A stretch of 64,000 nucleotides of DNA, taken from contig NZ_CP104883.1 in the NCBI RefSeq assembly GCF_025449335.1, positions 124,001-188,000 of the forward strand, written 5' to 3'. Shown here in pieces: positions 45,376 to 54,507 of the stretch (its first letter is position 1; each line of letters opens with the position of its first letter). The position numbers and the translations under genes are program-made. Under the pieces are notes generated by a model. It saw only the letters and a program-made list of their open reading frames with translations, searched no databases and had not been told where the DNA came from. Source of the stretch: Bartonella sp. HY328. GTDB lineage: Bacteria; Pseudomonadota; Alphaproteobacteria; Rhizobiales; Rhizobiaceae.

Positions 45376-46473
45376 TCAATCGAGATTTTTTAAAATTTTA
45401 AAAATTCGCAATTTATATATAAATAAATCAGCAGGATCTATATCCTCACTAGCCGAAAAAATACGTAGCTCACTGCGCCAATAAAGCTCTTTATCTTTAA
45501 CTGCTGAAGATAACGCAGCTAATAAAGCGGGTTTAAATGATATATAGTAACGGGGATTTCGGGCAATATCGAGCGCAAATGGATTTTCACTTTGAACATA
45601 AGACGCTATCTTTTTATACGATGCCTCTTGTTTAAAAAAAGCAATGGCGGCTAAAGTGCCCTCATATTCAGGAGTTGAACAATAATAAAGACCACAATGC
45701 TTGAATTGGTTTAAAACAGTTTCAAGTGCTTGTTCTTCACCATTTGCAAATAACTTTTTTACTGCGGCCAATGCTTTTTGGGGTAGATAATGGCGATCTT
45801 GATCTACTATCAATGCTATATCGCCAATATCAATAAATAGCTGGCTTTGTTCTTGCCATCTATCACCTTTTGCCTCCGTCATATTCAGATATTTGCGATA
45901 ATCATAAACATATCCCATATGAAGTGCATAGCGATAGTAGGTTGCTAAATTATTTTTGCCGATCGTGTCAACATAACCTGATTGTAACTCATTGATTGCA
46001 TATTCATCTAATTGATCAATCTTTGAGCCTAATATTTTTTTAATTTCAGGATAACTATCGGTTAACAATCCCATATAATAGGTAAAATCGTCGTCGGTTT
46101 CAAAATCATAAAAATCATTACTTAATAATTTTTGCGCTAGTTGTTGTTGATATTCTCCGCGAAAAAAATATATCCAATTATGGCTCATAACAGTATTCTT
46201 ACAAGAAGAGTTTTTACTATCTACCTTAGACAATATTTTAAATAATTCGTCACGATTTAAGCTAAAAATTTTAGCTAATTTTTGTTTTAATACATCGTTA
46301 ACACCATCATAATAATGCCACTGTTCGGTAATGGTTTTAAACCTCCTTTCATTATGCATAAAATTGCTATAATCAATTTCTAAAAAGACATTTTCATAGG
46401 AACAGGTAGGATCTATGACGTCCTCCTTGGCGCTTAAAAGCAAGATAGCTCCAATAAAGCTAAAAGCTAGCAA
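45376..46473 (-). CDS. Membrane-anchored protein of unknown function (start out of frame)
   Basis: A 365-residue protein without a family I recognise. The open frame begins with LAFSFIGAILLLSAK, the second half of a membrane anchor, followed by a soluble helical domain with aromatic-rich pieces (NWIYFFRGEYQQQLAQ, NLATYYRYALHMGYVYDY). Five to six cysteines are spread along the chain. Upstream the frame is open to WWGIICSL, and removing one A from the A8 tract at 46497-46504 would join it to a TTG at 46505-46507 with a GAGGG site, giving a full anchor (KKTWWGIICSLLAFSFIGAI). The present start at 46473 is therefore artificial. It may be a pseudogene, a phase-variable gene or a sequencing error. 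Confidence 0.6.
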   Translation of the reverse strand: MLAFSFIGAILLLSAKEDVIDPTCSYENVFLEIDYSNFMHNERRFKTITEQWHYYDGVNDVLKQKLAKIFSLNRDELFKILSKVDSKNSSCKNTVMSHNWIYFFRGEYQQQLAQKLLSNDFYDFETDDDFTYYMGLLTDSYPEIKKILGSKIDQLDEYAINELQSGYVDTIGKNNLATYYRYALHMGYVYDYRKYLNMTEAKGDRWQEQSQLFIDIGDIALIVDQDRHYLPQKALAAVKKLFANGEEQALETVLNQFKHCGLYYCSTPEYEGTLAAIAFFKQEASYKKIASYVQSENPFALDIARNPRYYISFKPALLAALSSAVKDKELYWRSELRIFSASEDIDPADLFIYKLRIFKILKNLD

Positions 46474-46496
46474 ACTACAAATTATACCCCACCATG

Positions 46497-46504
46497 TTTT
46501 TTTT
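46497..46504 (-). repeat. A8 homopolymer tract in the start region of the anchored protein gene
   Basis: Eight A residues on the coding (minus) strand directly follow the likely start codon TTG (46505-46507). With seven the frame continues into the gene at 45376; with eight it stops after 11 codons at TAG. Homopolymers of this length are prone to slipped-strand changes. Confidence 0.6.
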
Positions 46505-46507
46505 CAA

Positions 46508-46946
46508 AACAATAATCCCTCGATGATAATTTCATATTATTTACGAAAATAGCGGCTTTTGAAAGGCAAAAATTCACCCATATAATTAATAAAAACAAAA
46601 TCTTAAGTAATTTTCTGTTTTTTTGTAATTTTTTGTTTACTTGCATTTGATCATAATGTATCGTAATTTGATCAAATAAACATGATCCATAAATTGCAGT
46701 AAAATCTGCTTCATTACAAAAAAGCGATCATGATAAAAATGGGATACTGGTCAGGGAGGTAATCTACCAGTAAATTTGCTTGTTATAATCTGCGCAGTTT
46801 ACATGCAATGCGAAAAGCTATGGTTTACAAGCCTAGCAAATTCCTGCACTGTTTCTGCGAGATAATAACTGTTTTATGCTTTTGCCATTTAAATGGCTTA
46901 GCAATAGAAAAATATAATTAACAAACATAGACTTAGGGTGAACACA
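46508..46946. other. Intergenic leader region of the polyamine transporter genes
   Basis: A hairpin with arms TACTGGT (46745-46751) and ACCAGTA (46766-46772), whose loop CAGGGAGGTAATCT contains a Shine-Dalgarno-like GGGAGGT, lies 175 bp before potF. It may be a leader structure. No coding frame was accepted in these 440 bp. Confidence 0.4.
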
Positions 46947-48050
46947 ATGTCTGTTAAGAAATTTTTTAAAACTTGCCTCATTGCTGCAGCAGGTACTTTA
47001 ATGACCCTTGGTGTAGCAGAAGCACAAAATAAAAAACTATTTATTTTTAATTTTTCCAACTATTTTGCCGATGATACAATTTCCAATTTCGTCAAACAAA
47101 CGGGTATTAATACAAAACTCGATTATTTTGACACTCATGAAATGTTGGAAACACGGCTGATTACCGGTGGTAGTGGCTATGATGTCGCTTTTGCCAGCTC
47201 TCCAGTGGCAAGCCGCCTTATACCAGCGCATGCTTTACAAAAGCTTGATAAGTCGAAGCTTAAAAATTATGGCAATATTGATCCATTCTATCTAGAAATG
47301 ATCAGCGCTTTTGATCCGGGCAATGAATATATGGTGCCCTATATGATCACCACAACAGGCATCGCTTATAATGTTAAAAAAATTAATGAACGGTTGCCGA
47401 ATGCACCTGTTGATAGCCTTGACATGTTTTTTAAGCCGGAAATTACATCAAAATTTGCTGATTGTGGAATTGGCATCAATGATTCTCCCAATGAAATCAT
47501 ACCAATAGCTTTAAACTATATCGGGCTTAATCCTTATTCTACTAATAGCGAAGACCTTGCCAAAGCAAAAGAAGTTTTACTAAAATTGCGTCCCTATATT
47601 CGGCATATGCGTACTGGCCAATTGCTTGACGACATGGCATCGGGTGAAATATGCCTTGCTTTAATGTGGAATGGTGATGCTAATATCGGGGCACGACGCG
47701 CTAAAGAGGCTAATTCTGGTGCCGACGTTATTTATCGCTTGCCCAAAGAGGGTACCAGTATCACCCTTGATAATATGGTCATACCAGTAGATGCACCTGA
47801 TCCAGAAGAAGCTTTAAAATTCATTGATTATATTCTGGAAGCAAAGGTAACTGCTGACATTACCAATTCGGTGTTTTTTCCTAATCCCAATGCGGCTGCA
47901 ACGCCTTTTGTAACACCAGAAATACGTGATAATCCTAATCTATACCCACCAGAAGAGCTACGCAAAAAGTTTTTTGTCGATAAATTATTATCGCCTCGCG
48001 ATGCGCGTCAGCGTACTCGTCTATGGACTGAGTTTAGGGCAGGGTACTAA
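46947..48050 (+). CDS. potF: Spermidine/putrescine ABC transporter substrate-binding protein (PotF-like)
   Basis: A 367-residue periplasmic binding protein of the PotD/PotF family. A signal peptide (residues 1-26, ending VAEAQ) leads to KLFIFNFSNYFADDTISNF, the standard opening of the fold. Later pieces such as YMVPYMITTTGIAYN and SGEICLALMWNGDANIG line the polyamine pocket in relatives. The ATG at 46947 is chosen since AGGGTGA lies 6 nt upstream; an upstream GTG at 46938 overlaps this site. It precedes the ATPase and two permeases on the same strand, but a 200-bp gap separates it from them, so it may also have its own 3' end. Confidence 0.93.
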   Translation: MSVKKFFKTCLIAAAGTLMTLGVAEAQNKKLFIFNFSNYFADDTISNFVKQTGINTKLDYFDTHEMLETRLITGGSGYDVAFASSPVASRLIPAHALQKLDKSKLKNYGNIDPFYLEMISAFDPGNEYMVPYMITTTGIAYNVKKINERLPNAPVDSLDMFFKPEITSKFADCGIGINDSPNEIIPIALNYIGLNPYSTNSEDLAKAKEVLLKLRPYIRHMRTGQLLDDMASGEICLALMWNGDANIGARRAKEANSGADVIYRLPKEGTSITLDNMVIPVDAPDPEEALKFIDYILEAKVTADITNSVFFPNPNAAATPFVTPEIRDNPNLYPPEELRKKFFVDKLLSPRDARQRTRLWTEFRAGY

Positions 48051-48095
48051 AGCGTGATCATCAAGCAAGGTGACTGTTATTGAAAAATAAAAACT

Positions 48096-48134
48096 CGAGC
48101 GCCCTATACATCCAATGTAAAAAGGCGCGCTCTA
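48096..48134 (+). terminator. Imperfect hairpin between potF and potG
   Basis: CGAGCGCC (48096-48103) pairs with GGCGCGCTC (48124-48132) with a two-base bulge. No T-tract follows. It may reduce read-through so that the binding protein is made in excess of the membrane parts, a common arrangement in ABC operons. Confidence 0.3.
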
Positions 48135-48251
48135 GCAGGGATTAGCAGTTAATTTTAATTAGCTTTGCGTAATCTAACTAATATGAAACATATATAACAA
48201 TTTGTATTTCATCTTTAATTTCGTTCTGATGAATAGTGGGGATAGTTAACC

Positions 48252-49331
48252 ATGACTCCATGCGTTTCCATTAAAAATGTAACCAAGATCTTTGGTGCCT
48301 TTACCGCAGTGAATAGCATTAATCTTGATATTGCCGAAGGTGAATTTTTCTCACTGCTTGGACCATCAGGCTGCGGAAAATCAACTCTTTTACGCATGAT
48401 TGCCGGATTTGAAATGCCAACATCGGGCACAATATCTATTGCTGGCAACGATATGACAGAGGTGGAGCCAAATAAGCGGCCAACCAATATGATGTTTCAG
48501 TCCTATGCGCTATTTCCTCATCTCACTGTTGCTAAAAATATTGCCTTTGGTTTACAGCAAGAAAAATTGCCTAAAGCTGAGATCGCGGCGCGTATTGCAG
48601 AAGTAGGTGAAAAACTAAAGCTTACCGAATTTATGGATCGTAAACCTGCAAGCCTTTCTGGTGGCCAAAAACAGCGCGTTGCTTTGGCGCGTGCATTGGT
48701 CAAACGGCCAAAAGTACTATTGCTTGATGAGCCGCTAGGGGCTTTGGATAAAAATTTGCGCACGCAAACCCAAATGGAATTAATGCGCCTGCAAAAAGAA
48801 CTTGGCATTACCTTTATCATTGTTACCCATGACCAAGATGAAGCAATGACCGTTTCATCACGCATTGCTATTTTGGAAAAAGGTGAAATTATTCAAATTG
48901 GTACACCAAGCGAAATTTATGAAATGCCGCTTACTCGCTATGTCGCAAAATTTTTAGGTGAAACCAATATTATCACTGCCGATTCAGCTGAGCGGGACGA
49001 AGATTTTATCCTAATTGAAAGCTCAGAAGTTGGCGGAACAATAAAAACCGCTTATTCCGATCGCGTGGTATTAAGTGAAAAATTTTGGCTCTCCGTTCGC
49101 CCAGAAAGGGTAGAAATTGCCAAAAGCGGAACCCAAGGTGTTGAAGGCTTAGATGCCACTATTGAAACCATCACCTATACGGGCATCAAGCGCAATTACC
49201 GTATGCGTCTTGCCACGGGCAAAATCATCGACGCCATCCGCGTTAATCAAGGCATTGAAGACGACTTCGAGGTTGGCGATAAAGTCATAGCCCATTGGCA
49301 ACCAGATGCTGCCCGACTATTGGCAGATTAG
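48252..49331 (+). CDS. potG: Polyamine ABC transporter ATP-binding protein (PotG/PotA-like)
   Basis: A 359-residue ABC ATPase. Walker A GPSGCGKST, Q-loop MMFQSYALFPHLT, signature LSGGQKQRVALARAL and Walker B LLLDEPLGALD are all intact. The C-terminal TOBE regulatory domain is present (LSVRPERVEIAKSG). It hydrolyses ATP at the inner membrane to power polyamine import through the PotH/PotI pair. Its 3' end comes 16 bp before the potH start, so the three genes are an operon. Confidence 0.93.
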   Translation: MTPCVSIKNVTKIFGAFTAVNSINLDIAEGEFFSLLGPSGCGKSTLLRMIAGFEMPTSGTISIAGNDMTEVEPNKRPTNMMFQSYALFPHLTVAKNIAFGLQQEKLPKAEIAARIAEVGEKLKLTEFMDRKPASLSGGQKQRVALARALVKRPKVLLLDEPLGALDKNLRTQTQMELMRLQKELGITFIIVTHDQDEAMTVSSRIAILEKGEIIQIGTPSEIYEMPLTRYVAKFLGETNIITADSAERDEDFILIESSEVGGTIKTAYSDRVVLSEKFWLSVRPERVEIAKSGTQGVEGLDATIETITYTGIKRNYRMRLATGKIIDAIRVNQGIEDDFEVGDKVIAHWQPDAARLLAD

Positions 49332-49347
49332 GCAGGAGGCTTTTATT

Positions 49348-50253
49348 ATGATAAATCCTGATAAAAAAAGTTGGGGCGCAAGACTGCTCATCAGCATACC
49401 AGGACTTTGGTTGTTCTTATTCTTCCTTGCGCCTTTTGCTATGGTGGTGGCGATTAGTTTTTCTAGTCCTCGGGTTGGCATGCCACCTTATGATTTTTTG
49501 GTGGTGATAAAGGATGAAATTGTTTCCATTACCATCAATCTTGAAAACTTCCTTTATATTTTTTCAACCAATACCTATGTCTCTGCCGCTTGGACAAGTA
49601 TTCGTATTGCGGCTATTTCCACCATTCTTACCTTATTGATTGCCTATCCGCTTGCTTATGGCATAGCAGCATGTCATCGCCGTTCGCGTAGTTTCTTAGT
49701 ATTTTTAATCATTATCCCGTTTTGGAGTTCCATGCTTATTCGCGTTTACTCATGGATGATTATTTTACGCTATGAAAATGGGCTTTTGAATAATTTTCTT
49801 ATGTGGCTCCATATTATAGATAAGCCGTTGGTGATCCTTAATACCGACATTGCCGTATATATTGGTATCGTCTATACTTATCTACCATTTATGGTTTTAC
49901 CACTTTACTCTACCCTATCGGCGAGTGATAAAACTTTGATTGAAGCAGCACGCGATCTTGGCTGTTCAAAAATTGTAGCCTTTTGGCGTGTAACTGTGCC
50001 AATGAGCATGCCAGGGGTCATTGCCGGATGTACGTTGGTTTTCATTCCAGCCATTGGTGAATTTGTTATTCCAGAACTTTTAGGTGGCGTTAATACCAAC
50101 ATGATTGGTCGCGCAATTTGGTTTGAATTTTTCAATAACCGTGATTGGCCGCAAACGGCTGCTATTACAGTTGTTTTACTTGCTATCCTTATTATTCCAA
50201 TAACCGCTACTCAGCTCATTCGTGCTCGGCAAACAAAAAATGGAGGGAAATAA
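49348..50253 (+). CDS. potH: Polyamine ABC transporter permease (PotH-like)
   Basis: A 301-residue inner-membrane permease with six predicted helices. The binding-protein-dependent transport (EAA) loop is SDKTLIEAARDLGCSKIVAFW, cut here as EAARDLGCSKIVAFW with the conserved Gly. The ATG at 49348 has an AGGAGG site 8 nt upstream and is preferred over a start at 49306 inside potG. It pairs with PotI to form the pore. Substrate (putrescine or spermidine) cannot be decided from the sequence. Confidence 0.92.
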   Translation: MINPDKKSWGARLLISIPGLWLFLFFLAPFAMVVAISFSSPRVGMPPYDFLVVIKDEIVSITINLENFLYIFSTNTYVSAAWTSIRIAAISTILTLLIAYPLAYGIAACHRRSRSFLVFLIIIPFWSSMLIRVYSWMIILRYENGLLNNFLMWLHIIDKPLVILNTDIAVYIGIVYTYLPFMVLPLYSTLSASDKTLIEAARDLGCSKIVAFWRVTVPMSMPGVIAGCTLVFIPAIGEFVIPELLGGVNTNMIGRAIWFEFFNNRDWPQTAAITVVLLAILIIPITATQLIRARQTKNGGK

Positions 50254-50254
50254 G

Positions 50255-51055
50255 ATGTTAAGAGCAACATGGTTTAATTATCTATCGCTTATTCTAGGCT
50301 TTTCCTTCATTTACTTGCCAATAGTTGTTTTGGTGGTTTACAGTTTTAATGCCTCAAGCCTTATTTCGATTTGGGGTGGTTTTTCCACCAAATGGTATGG
50401 TGAAGTTTTTAACAACGATTCATTACTTAGCGGTGCAAAAATAAGTTTTATTGTTGCTGGATGCTCAGCAACGGGTGCCACATTTTTAGGAACATTATCA
50501 GCTATCATCCTTAACCGCTTCAAACGATTTCGTGGTCGCAGCCTATTTAATGCAATGCTATTGTCACCAATGATCATGCCAGAAGTAGTTTTGGGTATTT
50601 CGATGCTTTTAATGTTTGTAGCGCTCGGCATTAGTCGAGGCCCGCTTACCATTATCATTGCTCACATTACTTTTACGATGTGCTTTGCCTTTGTAGTAAT
50701 TCAATCGCGTTTAAGCGAGCTTGACCCATCTTTAGAAGAGGCGGCACGTGATCTTGGTTGTACACCTTTTAGCGCTTTTATTAAGGTAGCACTCCCCAAT
50801 CTTACAACGGCTTTAATATCGGCGTGGCTTTTATCCTTTACGCTGTCTTTAGATGATTTGGTTATTGCTAACTTTACCTCTGGGCCGGGCGCATCAACCT
50901 TACCGATGAATATTTATTCGCAAATTAAATTTGGTGTGACGCCAGAAATTAATGCGATTTCAACCATTATTCTTGGTATTGTAACAAGTGGCCTAATCAT
51001 TGCGCGATTATTAACTCGCAATTCAAAATCCGCCGCTGCTGCCGCTACGATATAA
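50255..51055 (+). CDS. potI: Polyamine ABC transporter permease (PotI-like)
   Basis: A 266-residue inner-membrane permease, six helices, with the EAA loop LEEAARDLGCTPFSAF. Its ATG at 50255 lies one base after the potH stop, with GGAGGG 8 nt upstream (inside potH), so it is tightly coupled; a longer frame to 50222 would overlap potH. It completes the transporter and a hairpin at 51078 closes the operon. Confidence 0.92.
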   Translation: MLRATWFNYLSLILGFSFIYLPIVVLVVYSFNASSLISIWGGFSTKWYGEVFNNDSLLSGAKISFIVAGCSATGATFLGTLSAIILNRFKRFRGRSLFNAMLLSPMIMPEVVLGISMLLMFVALGISRGPLTIIIAHITFTMCFAFVVIQSRLSELDPSLEEAARDLGCTPFSAFIKVALPNLTTALISAWLLSFTLSLDDLVIANFTSGPGASTLPMNIYSQIKFGVTPEINAISTIILGIVTSGLIIARLLTRNSKSAAAAATI

Positions 51056-51077
51056 GAGTCTGTATATTGTAAGCAAA

Positions 51078-51120
51078 GTTACGATAATTAACCATTTTTT
51101 AAATAACTGATTATCGTAAC
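51078..51120. terminator. Bidirectional terminator between potI and the lipoprotein gene
   Basis: Perfect 11-bp arms GTTACGATAAT (51078-51088) and ATTATCGTAAC (51110-51120), loop T-rich. It touches the stop codon of the converging lipoprotein gene. Confidence 0.7.
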
Positions 51121-51410
51121 TACATCTTAATTTCTCCTGGGGAAAGACCCACTATAAGCAGTACTCCTAAGATTAAAGGAATTGAGGCTATCGTCTCTAA
51201 AATTGATGGAGGTTTCCCCAACATTGTAGCTACTTGTTGATTTTTATCGTTTACTATTGGTCTTGTATTCTTTGCAACAGGTTTCTTTTGCTGACCTTTC
51301 TGTTTTGGCTGACTATACGCAGCCTGATAATATTCGGGCTTTTTGGTGCATGCTGTTAATAGCGATGATATAAGCAATATGCTAATTGCTATTTTTAAAA
51401 ATTTAATCAT
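51120..51410 (-). CDS. Small lipoprotein of unknown function
   Basis: A 96-residue lipoprotein. Signal peptide ISILLISSLLTAC has a proper lipobox (LTAC, Cys near residue 21). A basic, Lys/Gln-rich linker (SQPKQKGQQKKPVAKN) follows, and the C-terminus has a second hydrophobic stretch (IASIPLILGVLLIVGL) that could insert in a membrane. No family recognised. A GGGG ribosome-binding region and the palindrome TGAAC-N3-GTTCA lie just upstream. Small proteins with this layout are often envelope-stress or entericidin-like, but that is a guess. Confidence 0.7.
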   Translation of the reverse strand: MIKFLKIAISILLISSLLTACTKKPEYYQAAYSQPKQKGQQKKPVAKNTRPIVNDKNQQVATMLGKPPSILETIASIPLILGVLLIVGLSPGEIKM

Positions 51411-51428
51411 TGAATTACCCCTTTAAAT

Positions 51429-51441
51429 TGAACAATGTTCA
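51429..51441. promoter_or_regulatory. Palindromic operator candidate before the lipoprotein gene
   Basis: TGAACAATGTTCA is a 5-3-5 palindrome, 18 bp before the lipoprotein start codon, set in CCCCTTTAAATTGAAC. The regulator is unknown. A near-copy with the same flank lies at 51799-51811. Confidence 0.5.
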
Positions 51442-51798
51442 TAAAAATTACAAAAAAATACAGCGTTTTTGCATATAATTAAAATGTTCGAAATGGATGC
51501 AATCTCGTCGCAATTAAAAGCGAAGAAACCTCATTCAAAACAATAATGCTCTAGCGTTGATTAAATCCTAATGATTTAAACTGAAGTTCAACCGGTTCAG
51601 ACTTTGCCTATAAAGCTTAACCAATTTAAGATGTTAGTATCATATACAATTGCAACGCCGCAGCAAAAAGATGAGTTTCATGGATGCTTTCCAATTTTTA
51701 AAAAAAGCATTTTTTAAAGTCATTTAAGCCGGTTTTCAAAATTAAGTTAAAACTGATTTGAACGACCATTAGCAAAAAATCTTTACCCCCCCTTTAAT

Positions 51799-51811
51799 TG
51801 AACATCGTTCA
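51799..51811. promoter_or_regulatory. Second copy of the TGAAC-N3-GTTCA palindrome
   Basis: TGAACATCGTTCA in CCCCCTTTAATTGAAC. The flank matches the site before the lipoprotein gene, including the purine-rich ribosome-binding stretch on the minus strand (AAAGGGGGGG), but no coding frame follows. It appears to be a leftover control region of a lost paralogue. Confidence 0.45.
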
Positions 51812-52272
51812 TTTTTGCAAAAAAAGCAAGCGGTATTTTTGAATAATTGATAATCCAAGATATTTGAGTTAATGTGGGATAATTATAGTGGAAAAACTAA
51901 AATAGGCACATGAGTTTAAACTCACGGTCAATAAACGCCTGCCTCTAACCCGATAGACGCTTAAACTTAAATTGCTACGTTTATGGTTGCAAATTACCAA
52001 TCAATTTTAACTACACCTAACAGCCATGTTGCGCCACGAAGAAAATCCTTCTTTTTGTAATGATACTATCTTTCAATCAAATTTACGTTATTAATAACTT
52101 GACTTATAAACTCATGTTTGCTAGCGAGATATAAATCTACTTACATTGATATATTATAATAAAATAATTCAAAATAAAATTTGTGGTTATTTTAATATAA
52201 AAAAATTTTATGTAAGAAAAATTATATACAATATTATTGATATATAAATGTACAAGAAAATGGAAATTCCAG

Positions 52273-54444
52273 ATGAAAAGTAAAAATCAGCTTTTAAAAA
52301 CTTTAATGTTAACTTCAACTGTTTTTTGCCTTCATTACACCGCGGCAAATGCGCAAAGCGTAGAACATGAACATTTAGATACGGTGGTAATTCAAGCTGA
52401 TAATAATCCAAATAATAAGGATATATTGGTTGACAAAATTTCAGCCAAAGAGATAAGCGCTAAACAAGTGGACAATGTCCGTGATATTTCTCGCTTGGAC
52501 CCATTGATTAATTATAACCGCCAAAATAATAGTTTTAACATTCGTGGTCTTGATAGTAATCGCGTTTTAACTACTATCGATGGTATTCCAATGCCGTGGT
52601 TAAACGACATTTCTCGCGGTGTTCGCGGTGGTCCATCATCTTTTGATTTTGGTGCATTAACCTCGCTTGATATTGGTCGCGGTTCTGATTCAAGTCTTTA
52701 TGGCTCGGGTGTTTTAGGCGGCATTGTCATGCTGCAAACCATCAATCCCGAAGATCTTATTAAAAACAATAAAAACTGGGGGTCCATCACCAAGGGGGCA
52801 TATGACTCATCGGATAATAGCTGGCATATAAACCAAGCCTTTGCAGTTAAGGCGCAAAATACATATGTTATGTTGCAAGGCGGATATGTTGACGGCAAGC
52901 AGCGCCGCAATAATGGCGAAGGCGGCGGCTATGGCACGGCACGCGTTCTTGAAAATCCCGAAAATTACGATCAAAATAATCTTCTATTTAAGCTTCACCA
53001 CTATATTAATCCCAATCATAAAATTGGTTTTACTGCTGAACGCTTTAGATCAGATCGTAATATTGATGTTTACAACCAATCAACTGTTACCTATCAGGCT
53101 GGTACTGCCGAGCAAGAACAGAAAAATCGTCGTGATCGTTTTTCATTATCTTATGATTATTATGGTGATGGTCAACAATTACTTGACCGCTTTGCAACGG
53201 TTTTCTATTGGCAAAACCAAGAAAACAATATTGAATCTCATGCTCAACGCCTTGTGGTGCCGAAGGGAGATTTTAAGCGAAATAATGAAATCAAGGATGA
53301 AAGTTACGGCTTTAGTTTAAGGGGCGAAAAGAAGATTGAAACCGGCACAATAAGCCATAATTTCCGCTTTTTGGCCGATGGTTCATCATCAAAATTCCAA
53401 CAATATGCTAGCGGAAGTGATAGTTGTCCACCACCACCCCATACTGGTATTTATTTGCAATGTCGGATGCTGCACACCAACCAATCTGACGCGCCAGACA
53501 CCAAAAGCAAAAGCTTTGGCTTTTCTATAGAAGATGAAATCGGCTTTTTTGATAATCGGTTACGGCTTACCCCCAGTGGACGCTTTGACTGGTATGAGCA
53601 TAATCCGCAAAAAACGGCTAGCTTTGAAGTTAATCCATCCTTTAAAGGCTATCCTGAAAAAAACAACGCATCACGATTCTCGCCAAAGCTGCGGGCGGAG
53701 TGGCAAGCCAATCATGAATTAATGTTTTATGCGCAATGGGCACAAAGTTTTCGTGCGCCAAGTGTAACAGAACTTTATCTTGATTATACCAATCCTGGCA
53801 TTTATCACGTTATCGGTAACTCTGCCCTAAAAGCAGAAACAGGCAATGGTTATGACATTGGATTAAAATACGGCAATGAAACTCTAAATGGCTCCCTTGG
53901 TTTATTCACCAATCGCTATAAGAATTTTATTGATTATATAGAATTGGCGCCAACGCGTGAATATATTCGTGGGCAACGCGCCTATATTAATAAATCACGA
54001 GTGAAAATTTCCGGTATAGAAGCAAAAGGCCAATGGCAGATCACCCATAATTGGCAGGCAAATCTTGCCCTCACTTATATGGAAGGTAAAGACACCGAAA
54101 CCGGCGAATATTTAAATTCCATTCCACCATTTAAAGCCGTTTCCAGTATTGCATATCAACAGGAGAGTTGGGGCGCAGAATTATTTATGACTGCAGCTGC
54201 AAAACGCGACAAGGTCGCCGCTAATTCACAATTTGCAGTTGTACCAGGATTTGCAGTCTTTGACATGACAGCATGGTGGCGCCCAATTGGTGAAAAGGGG
54301 CCAAGATTACAAGCTGGAATTTATAATATTTTTGATAAAACTTATTGGAATAGTGTCGAAATGCCCGCCCTTTCAAACTTTAAGAAAGACTATTATAGCG
54401 AGCCAGGCCGTAACTTTAAAATTTCTTTTGTACAAGAATTTTAA
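52273..54444 (+). CDS. hmuR: TonB-dependent heme/hemoglobin receptor
   Basis: A 723-residue outer-membrane receptor. After a signal peptide (ending AANAQ) come the TonB box region (HLDTVVIQA), a plug domain (SFNIRGLDSNRVLTTIDGIP, LYGSGVLGGIV) and a 22-strand barrel ending in a C-terminal Phe (KISFVQEF). The heme-receptor signature FRAPSVTELY is present and followed by a His (GIYHVIGN) before NSALKAE, where relatives have NPNL. The ATG at 52273 begins the signal peptide; an upstream start at 52237 adds a charged leader. It is followed by HmuS-like and HmuT genes. Relatives are ShmR/HmuR of rhizobia and BhuA of Brucella. Confidence 0.92.
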   Translation: MKSKNQLLKTLMLTSTVFCLHYTAANAQSVEHEHLDTVVIQADNNPNNKDILVDKISAKEISAKQVDNVRDISRLDPLINYNRQNNSFNIRGLDSNRVLTTIDGIPMPWLNDISRGVRGGPSSFDFGALTSLDIGRGSDSSLYGSGVLGGIVMLQTINPEDLIKNNKNWGSITKGAYDSSDNSWHINQAFAVKAQNTYVMLQGGYVDGKQRRNNGEGGGYGTARVLENPENYDQNNLLFKLHHYINPNHKIGFTAERFRSDRNIDVYNQSTVTYQAGTAEQEQKNRRDRFSLSYDYYGDGQQLLDRFATVFYWQNQENNIESHAQRLVVPKGDFKRNNEIKDESYGFSLRGEKKIETGTISHNFRFLADGSSSKFQQYASGSDSCPPPPHTGIYLQCRMLHTNQSDAPDTKSKSFGFSIEDEIGFFDNRLRLTPSGRFDWYEHNPQKTASFEVNPSFKGYPEKNNASRFSPKLRAEWQANHELMFYAQWAQSFRAPSVTELYLDYTNPGIYHVIGNSALKAETGNGYDIGLKYGNETLNGSLGLFTNRYKNFIDYIELAPTREYIRGQRAYINKSRVKISGIEAKGQWQITHNWQANLALTYMEGKDTETGEYLNSIPPFKAVSSIAYQQESWGAELFMTAAAKRDKVAANSQFAVVPGFAVFDMTAWWRPIGEKGPRLQAGIYNIFDKTYWNSVEMPALSNFKKDYYSEPGRNFKISFVQEF

Positions 54445-54507
54445 TTTTACAAGAATTGACTAAGGCTAAAAATATTTGTTTTTATCAAAGTTAGGCAAAA
54501 CCAAATT

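Larger units (their letters stand above)
51411..52272. other. 862-bp region between lipoprotein and heme receptor genes
   Basis: It contains the two palindromes described separately, a stretch with TTCAACCGGTTCA (about 51586-51599), and AT-rich DNA before the receptor gene. No coding frame was accepted and no clear Fur or Irr box was found upstream of the receptor. Confidence 0.4.

Noticed and set aside
51429..51441. TGAAC-N3-GTTCA as a LexA (SOS) box
   Set aside because: Alphaproteobacterial LexA sites are GTTC-N7-GTTC direct repeats; this is a palindrome with a three-base centre.
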